A DNA stretch of 11,424 bases from Gammaproteobacteria bacterium (GTDB taxonomy: Bacteria > Pseudomonadota > Gammaproteobacteria > S012-40), in contig WFVN01000111.1 of assembly GCA_015491615.1 (NCBI GenBank), positions 1 through 11,424 of the forward strand, in the 5' to 3' direction. Each line of letters starts with the position of its first letter. Position 1 is the stretch's first letter. Shown here in pieces: positions 7,546 to 11,424 of this stretch. Below the pieces are notes generated by a model, which was not told where the DNA came from, ran no database searches, and saw nothing but the letters and a program-made list of their open reading frames with translations. The translations under genes were made by a program, and so were the position numbers.

Positions 7546-7765
7546 AGTCCAAGGGGGAACGCCCGCATAGGCCCATCGTGCCTGTACCCCTTTTTGAACT
7601 ACATTGGTCGGAGAACGCCTAGCGGAAAGAATCAGCGACCCGGGCGATCTCCTCGACGCCGCTCTCCGTACCGCGCAAGAACGATGCGAGGTGAAGAAAT
7701 CCCATCCCGGACGCCGGCACGCCCTCGTCCACCGTCGCGCTTCGTCGGCATCGGTGTCAAAGTGT

Positions 7766-7804
7766 GAATAAAAAACCCGACCGCGCCACGGGGCGCGGTC
7801 GGGT
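7766..7804 (-). terminator. Rho-independent terminator of the porin gene
   Basis: A perfect 13-base inverted repeat (arms 7775-7787 and 7792-7804) encloses a 4-base loop. On the minus strand it is followed by a run of T (complement of 7766-7774). It lies 25 bases past the porin stop at 7830. The other side has no T-run, so it acts on minus-strand transcripts only. Confidence 0.92.
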
Positions 7805-7829
7805 CCCTTGGTGTGCTTCGGGAAAGGGC

Positions 7830-8810
7830 TTAGAAAGTGTACACGGCCTGGACGGCGAAGGAGGTCTTCGAGTCCTGGGCCACGCCGTTTTCGTCGGCGA
7901 AGATCTTGTTGGTACTGTTCACCAGGGAGAACTCCGCACGTACCAGGGCATTCTCGGAGAAGGCGAAGGTGGGGGTGACGGTGAAAGTGGTGGCGCTGTC
8001 CACCCCCCCGTACACGCCGCTGGTACCGTCGTTCATGAACTCCACGCGCACGGGCACGTCGATGGCGCCGAAGCTGGGCACCACGTAGATGGCCGTGCCC
8101 AGGGCGGTGTCGTCCTGACCGGTGGGGGCGTTGTCCAGCATGGTGTAGTCCAGGTTCACGGCCACGTCCATGCCGGCCACCTTGGTGGCGAGGATGATGT
8201 CGAGCAGATTGCTGGACTGGTCGCCGTCACGGTAATTCACCGCATAATCCAAACCGGCGACGGAACCACTGGCGCCCACGGTCCAACCCTGGGAAGAACC
8301 GCCACCCGCCTGGTTGATTTCGGCGTAGAGGCCCAAATCGCCCATGGCGTAGTTGACTCGGGCGCCGGGGTAGTACACGGGCTGCGCGGCCCAGATGCCG
8401 GCGATGGTGGCATGGGGATTGGCCAAGGAGTAAGCCACTTCGTAGCCGATGTTGGTGGCCAGCATGCCGGCCTCGATGCTCACGCCTTCCATGGGGGCGA
8501 CGGTCGCCCAGCCGTACTGGAAGCCGTAAGGGTAGGGGGTATTGCCCACCCCGCCGTCGGTGACGGTGATGGCGGCCATGGTGCCGAAGCCGGCGGTGAA
8601 GCCGACACCGTCGGACGGCTCGGCGGAGAGTTCCAGCATGAAGTCGGTGACCTGGAAGTTGTCGTTGTTGGAGCTACCGGTGTTGGTGGTGTTGTAGTAA
8701 CCGGCACCGAAACCACCGGAGAGGGTGAGGTCGGCACCGCTGTCAATGCCCCCGGCGAAGGCGGGCGTCGCGAGTGCGGCGATACTGGCTGCGAGTAAAG
8801 TCTTTTTCAT
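7830..8810 (-). CDS. Outer-membrane beta-barrel porin (BBP2/OmpL-like)
   Basis: The product is 326 residues. Residues 1-19 are a textbook signal peptide ending 'PAFA', and the last residue is Phe in 'VQAVYTF', the usual outer-membrane insertion signal. Between them are alternating beta-strand patterns rich in Gly, Asn and aromatic residues. A 'AGMLATNIGYEV' segment followed by 'NPHATIAG' and 'YPGARVNYAMGDLGLYAEIN' resembles the core of the BBP2 putative-porin family. The frame stays open upstream to 8927, but the ATG at 8810 with AAGGAG eight bases before it and the signal peptide fixes the start. It probably passes small solutes through the outer membrane. Porins of this type are often found beside glnK-amtB in proteobacteria, which suggests nitrogen-compound uptake. 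That role is inferred from context and the shared NtrC region, not from the sequence of the barrel. Confidence 0.85.
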   Translation of the reverse strand: MKKTLLAASIAALATPAFAGGIDSGADLTLSGGFGAGYYNTTNTGSSNNDNFQVTDFMLELSAEPSDGVGFTAGFGTMAAITVTDGGVGNTPYPYGFQYGWATVAPMEGVSIEAGMLATNIGYEVAYSLANPHATIAGIWAAQPVYYPGARVNYAMGDLGLYAEINQAGGGSSQGWTVGASGSVAGLDYAVNYRDGDQSSNLLDIILATKVAGMDVAVNLDYTMLDNAPTGQDDTALGTAIYVVPSFGAIDVPVRVEFMNDGTSGVYGGVDSATTFTVTPTFAFSENALVRAEFSLVNSTNKIFADENGVAQDSKTSFAVQAVYTF

Positions 8811-8907
8811 GGTTCTGACTCCTTGAGCGCTTGTCTGTTTGTTTTGTCGAGATGGGCCAGAGTCCTTCTGGCGAAAGGCCGCGGTGACGCGGTGTAGGAA
8901 GTTTACG

Positions 8908-8927
8908 GTGCTTTTCCGGAAAGGCAC
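8908..8927. repeat. 20-base near-perfect palindrome in the porin leader
   Basis: The sequence GTGCTTTTCCGGAAAGGCAC equals its own reverse complement except for one mismatched pair, and is centred on CCGG with no spacer. It lies about 98 bases before the porin start. The lack of a loop favours a DNA operator for a dimeric regulator over an RNA hairpin. No regulator can be named. Confidence 0.5.
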
Positions 8928-8978
8928 AACAAAGTGCTCCCCTCGGTCACTGTGCCGCGTCCCTGAGCAAGCCCCTTC

Positions 8979-9019
8979 TTAGCATAAAAGTTATAAAAAA
9001 ATCAAATACTAACGAAAAG
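8979..9019 (-). promoter_or_regulatory. AT-rich island, probable porin promoter region
   Basis: This A/T-rich stretch stands out in GC-rich DNA. On the minus strand it contains TATAAC and TATGCT, either of which could be a -10 element, but no well-spaced -35 is clear. A promoter here would give the porin mRNA a leader of roughly 160-190 bases. The assignment is tentative. Confidence 0.35.
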
Positions 9020-9042
9020 CCAGGGGAGTGCGCCACCAGCAA

Positions 9043-9059
9043 TGCACCAGCAGGGTGCA
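9043..9059. promoter_or_regulatory. NtrC-binding box 1 (perfect match)
   Basis: TGCACC-N5-GGTGCA matches the NtrC (GlnG) dyad at every conserved base. Its centre lies about 150 bases before the expected glnK transcription start. It is paired with box 2, with centres 43 bases apart (about four helical turns), which places both on the same DNA face as in known NtrC enhancers. Confidence 0.88.
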
Positions 9060-9085
9060 ATAAGTCCAGGGACGCCCGCCCTCAA

Positions 9086-9102
9086 TGCACCAACCGAGTG
9101 CA
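9086..9102. promoter_or_regulatory. NtrC-binding box 2 (one mismatch)
   Basis: TGCACC-N5-AGTGCA differs from the NtrC dyad at one base. Its centre is about 107 bases before the expected glnK transcription start. Together with box 1 it forms a typical two-site enhancer for phosphorylated NtrC. Confidence 0.85.
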
Positions 9103-9174
9103 AAACGGCGACGATGTTCGATGAAGCGTCAGGAGAGTGACCGTAACTCGATGAATTGAAAGCAGGTACTGGAA

Positions 9175-9190
9175 TGGCACGGGGGGTGCT
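9175..9190 (+). promoter_or_regulatory. Sigma54 (-24/-12) promoter of glnK-amtB
   Basis: TGGCACGGGGGGTGCT matches the consensus TGGCACG-N4-TTGCW with one mismatch (first T of TTGC is G). The invariant GG and GC pairs have the correct spacing. Transcription should begin near 9201, about 57 bases before the glnK start. The two NtrC boxes upstream explain how RpoN polymerase would be activated when nitrogen is scarce. Confidence 0.88.
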
Positions 9191-9257
9191 AAAGACCCGG
9201 CGGGTGGATGGGGCGCGGTCGTCCCCTCCGCGAATGCAACGATCAGGAGACGCAACC

Positions 9258-9596
9258 ATGAAGTTCGTATCGGCGATCATCAAACCGTTCAAGCTGGATG
9301 ATGTTCGTGAGGCGCTGTCGGAAATCGGCGTACAGGGCATCACCGTCACCGAGGTCAAGGGATTCGGTCGTCAGAAAGGGCATACCGAGCTCTATCGGGG
9401 AGCCGAGTACGTAGTGGATTTCCTCCCCAAGGTGAAAGTGGAAGTGGCGGTGAGCGACGAAATCCTCGACCAGGTGGTGGAGGCAATCGCCAATGCCGCC
9501 AAGACGGGCAAGATCGGGGACGGCAAGATATTCGTCTTCGAGCTCCAGGAAGCCATCCGTATCCGTACCGGAGAGACCGGTACGGACGCCCTGTGA
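9258..9596 (+). CDS. glnK: Nitrogen regulatory protein PII (GlnK)
   Basis: The 112-residue product has the standard PII length and fold signatures. The T-loop carries 'YRGAEY' with the uridylylation target Tyr51, and the C-terminal signature 'TGKIGDGKIFV' starts near residue 86. Gly and Lys residues that bind ATP, ADP and 2-oxoglutarate are present. It senses carbon/nitrogen status and, when unmodified, inserts its T-loop into AmtB to block ammonium entry. The start at 9258 has AGGAG eight bases upstream; the extended frame from 9156 contains the sigma54 promoter and is not used. amtB follows after 39 bases. Pairing with amtB and NtrC/sigma54 control points to GlnK rather than GlnB. Confidence 0.95.
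   Translation: MKFVSAIIKPFKLDDVREALSEIGVQGITVTEVKGFGRQKGHTELYRGAEYVVDFLPKVKVEVAVSDEILDQVVEAIANAAKTGKIGDGKIFVFELQEAIRIRTGETGTDAL
9562..9586 (+). repeat. Perfect 10-base inverted repeat inside the 3' end of glnK
   Basis: Arms TCCGTACCGG and CCGGTACGGA enclose the loop AGAGA. The hairpin lies in codons for conserved PII residues (Arg-Thr-Gly-Glu-Thr-Gly), and no T-run follows, so it is not a classical terminator. It ends 10 bases before the stop codon's last base and 49 bases before amtB. It may set relative glnK and amtB mRNA levels, or be chance. Confidence 0.5.
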
Positions 9597-9635
9597 GCCA
9601 ATAATTCTAATTTGAGCAAGGGGGATACCTGAAAC

Positions 9636-10898
9636 ATGGAAAAACTGATCGAACTGAGTTACGCCCTGGACACGTTCTACTTTCTCATGTCCGGGGCCCT
9701 GGTGATGTGGATGGCCGCGGGCTTCGCCATGCTCGAGGCAGGGTTGGTACGAGCCAAGAACACGGTGGAGATTCTCACCAAGAACATCGGTCTGTTCGCC
9801 ATCGCCTGCTTCATGTACATGCTGGTGGGGTACAACATCATGTATCCGTCCGAAGCGGTGTCTTCTTTCTGGCCGGGTATCGGCTTCCTCCTGGGGCCTG
9901 ACAACACCGTGGAGGAAGTGCTGGCCGGTGGTGAGGACGCGCCTTACTACTCGGCCATGGCCGACTTCTTTTTCCAGGTGGTGTTCGTGGCCACCGCCAT
10001 GTCCATCATCTCCGGTGCCGTGGCCGAACGCATGAAATTGTGGGCCTTCTTCGCCTTCGCGGTGGTGATGACCGGCTTCATCTATCCCCTCCAGGGCTTT
10101 TGGAAGTGGGGTGGCGGTTTCCTGGACGAGGCCGGTTTCTTGGATTTCGCCGGCTCCGGCGTGGTGCACATGTGCGGTGCGGCGGCGGCCTTGGCCGGGG
10201 TGCTTCTGCTGGGCCCGCGCAAGGGCAAGTACGGCAAGGACGGTTCCATCCATCCCATCCCCGGCGCCAACCTGCCTTTGGCGACCCTGGGCACTTTCAT
10301 CCTCTGGCTGGGCTGGTTCGGCTTCAACGGCGGTTCCGAGCTGAAGGTCTCCGACGTGGGCGAAGCCAATGCCGTCGCGGCCATCTTCGTGAACACCAAC
10401 ATGGCGGCCGCCGGTGGCGTCATCGCGGCGATGATCGTCGCTCGCCTGATGTTCGGCAAAACCGATCTCACCATGGTCCTGAACGGCGCCCTGGCCGGGC
10501 TGGTGGCCATTACTGCCGAGCCTCTGACTCCCTCGCCCCTGGTCGCGACCCTCATCGGTGCGGTGGGCGGTATCATCGTCGTCTTCTCCATCGTCGCCAT
10601 GGACAAGATGAAGATCGACGACCCCGTCGGTGCCATTTCCGTGCACGGCGTGGTGGGTATCTGGGGCCTCATCGCCGTAACGTTCACCAACCCGGATGCC
10701 TCTCTGGCCGCCCAGCTCCTCGGCATCGTCACCATTTTCGCGTGGACCTTCATCGCCGCCCTCGTGGTGTGGGCGATCATCAAGGCCGTCATCGGTCTGC
10801 GCGTCTCCGAGGAAGAGGAATTCGAGGGTGTGGATCTGGCCGAGTGCGGGATGGAAGCCTATCCCGAGTTCACCGGCGTGCGCGGTTCCGGAAAATAA
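9636..10898 (+). CDS. amtB: Ammonium transporter AmtB
   Basis: The 420-residue inner-membrane protein has about eleven membrane segments, as expected for Amt/Rh channels. The twin pore histidines are visible: His178 in 'GSGVVHMCG' and His337 in 'ISVHGVVGIWG'. The periplasmic Phe gate region is 'FQVVFVATAMSIISGAVAER' (Phe117 by alignment with E. coli Phe107). 'GWFGFNGGSE' at 226-235 and the cytoplasmic tail 'EGVDLAECGMEAY' are also typical; the tail contacts GlnK. The tail has Cys and Met where many homologues have His and Gly/Glu. It starts directly in the first membrane segment without the cleavable signal peptide of E. coli AmtB. An AAGGGGGA ribosome-binding site lies ten bases before the ATG. 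It is cotranscribed with glnK from the sigma54 promoter and ends at a strong terminator. Confidence 0.95.
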   Translation: MEKLIELSYALDTFYFLMSGALVMWMAAGFAMLEAGLVRAKNTVEILTKNIGLFAIACFMYMLVGYNIMYPSEAVSSFWPGIGFLLGPDNTVEEVLAGGEDAPYYSAMADFFFQVVFVATAMSIISGAVAERMKLWAFFAFAVVMTGFIYPLQGFWKWGGGFLDEAGFLDFAGSGVVHMCGAAAALAGVLLLGPRKGKYGKDGSIHPIPGANLPLATLGTFILWLGWFGFNGGSELKVSDVGEANAVAAIFVNTNMAAAGGVIAAMIVARLMFGKTDLTMVLNGALAGLVAITAEPLTPSPLVATLIGAVGGIIVVFSIVAMDKMKIDDPVGAISVHGVVGIWGLIAVTFTNPDASLAAQLLGIVTIFAWTFIAALVVWAIIKAVIGLRVSEEEEFEGVDLAECGMEAYPEFTGVRGSGK

Positions 10899-10935
10899 TC
10901 ACAACACGACGCCGCCTCGGCGGCGAATCGAGTTT

Positions 10936-10958
10936 GGGGCCCTTCGGGGCCCTTTTTT
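10936..10958 (+). terminator. Rho-independent terminator of glnK-amtB
   Basis: GGGCCC arms at 10937-10942 and 10947-10952 enclose a TTCG tetraloop, followed by six T at 10953-10958. The UUCG loop closed by a C-G pair is unusually stable. A second GC-rich hairpin (10910-10925) lies just before it. Confidence 0.93.
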
Positions 10959-11124
10959 GTTCCACTCGACATGGCAGGGAGGGCATCGCTCTCAGGGCCG
11001 GGGGTCGAGCCTCCCATCAGAAACGATGCGGTGGGTGAAACGCAGTGGCGGGACAGGGTGGACGGAGAGGTGGCTCTCCCGCTTCAGGGCCGCGGGAATC
11101 GTCCTTCCCCCGCCTCTCTCCCCT

Positions 11125-11424
11125 TCAATCCAACCATTCCCTGTGCCGTCGCCAGCGGATGCGGGGAAGGATGAGGCCGATGAGCAAGCCCGTTCCGAGA
11201 ACGCCGGCGCCGGCCAGGAACCAGTCGCGGCGGGTCTGGTCACGCAACTGCGACACCTCTGCCTGCAGACGGTGGAGCTCCTGCTCTATCTGAGCGTTGC
11301 GGGCCTTCAGGCGTTGATTTTCTTCGGCCAGGGCGACCGGCTCCGCCGCCAGTTTGCGCAATCGCGCGAGTTCGTCTTCCAAGCGGGCGCGCGCCGAATC
11401 CAGCCGCTTGCGTTCCCGTTCGGC
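11125..11424 (-). CDS. C-terminal part of a YgiM/TIGR04211-like SH3-domain membrane protein, truncated by the window edge
   Basis: The frame is open from the window end to a TGA at 11125-11127 and gives 99 residues. Residues 1 to about 64 are a charged heptad-rich coiled coil ('LAEENQRLKARNAQIEQEL'). A single membrane anchor follows ('WFLAGAGVLGTGLLIGLILP') and then a short basic tail ('RIRWRRHREW'). This layout matches the C-terminus of the YgiM/TIGR04211 family, whose N-terminal signal peptide and bacterial SH3 domain face the periplasm. Those parts lie outside the window, so the family call rests on the C-terminal pattern alone. No clear terminator follows it; only a GGAGAG/CTCTCC hairpin at 11064-11079 is seen. 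Confidence 0.72.
   Translation of the reverse strand, partial: AERERKRLDSARARLEDELARLRKLAAEPVALAEENQRLKARNAQIEQELHRLQAEVSQLRDQTRRDWFLAGAGVLGTGLLIGLILPRIRWRRHREWLD

Noticed and set aside
7549..7596. Possible plus-strand terminator (AAGGGG ... CCCCTTTTT) after the 185-residue protein
   Set aside because: The stem is only six pairs around a loop of about 30 bases, so the hairpin is too weak to call.
7619..7756. Short minus-strand frame of 45 codons downstream of the porin terminator
   Set aside because: The peptide looks partly protein-like, but it has no ribosome-binding site, no recognised family, and lies past a strong terminator.
9000..9012. IHF-like sequence AATCAAATACTAA
   Set aside because: It deviates at one conserved base and lies upstream of the NtrC boxes, not between enhancer and promoter where IHF would help bend the DNA.
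9243..10646. 467-codon minus-strand open frame
   Set aside because: It is His/Gly/Asp-rich and lies antisense to glnK and amtB, whose identities are certain.

Overview
The window is GC-rich and densely coded, with short intergenic gaps, Shine-Dalgarno motifs before most genes and several 4-base start/stop overlaps. A beta-barrel porin with a terminal Phe, a divergent glnK-amtB pair under a sigma54/NtrC-type control region, and a C-terminal fragment resembling the TIGR04211/YgiM SH3 family together suggest the chromosome of a Gram-negative gammaproteobacterium. I cannot name the genus.

Region 1 (1-3066) looks like the edge of a surface-glycan locus. It holds the C-terminus of a GT9-like glycosyltransferase (often fused to TPR repeats), a convergent SAM-dependent methyltransferase, and a divergent GT8-like glycosyltransferase translationally coupled to an unrecognised 197-residue protein. 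A CatB-like hexapeptide O-acetyltransferase follows, but its frame changes four times and it is called a pseudogene. About 345 bases without a supportable gene follow it (3067-3411).

Region 2 (3412-7545) is a same-strand run: a flippase-like membrane protein (LPG_synthase_TM/UPF0104), a CPA2 (KefB/KefC-type) cation/proton antiporter with only its membrane domain, an exported ankyrin-repeat protein, a small UspA-like protein whose GTG start overlaps the ankyrin stop, and an unrecognised 185-residue protein. The antiporter, ankyrin and UspA genes are tightly packed and may form one envelope or ion-stress unit, but that is inference.

Region 3 (7766-10958) is a nitrogen-uptake module. A BBP2/OmpL-like porin on the minus strand ends at a strong terminator. 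It is divergent from glnK (PII) and amtB (ammonium channel), which end at a UUCG-loop terminator. The porin-glnK interval carries a perfect NtrC box, a second near-perfect box 43 bases away, and a -24/-12 sigma54 promoter. Ammonium limitation therefore probably switches on glnK-amtB and perhaps the porin.

The window ends in the C-terminal coiled coil and membrane anchor of a YgiM-like protein on the minus strand. I found no tRNA, rRNA, CRISPR array, insertion sequence or clear new defence system. The most informative signals are the nitrogen-control region, the antiporter/ankyrin/UspA group and the decayed acetyltransferase.
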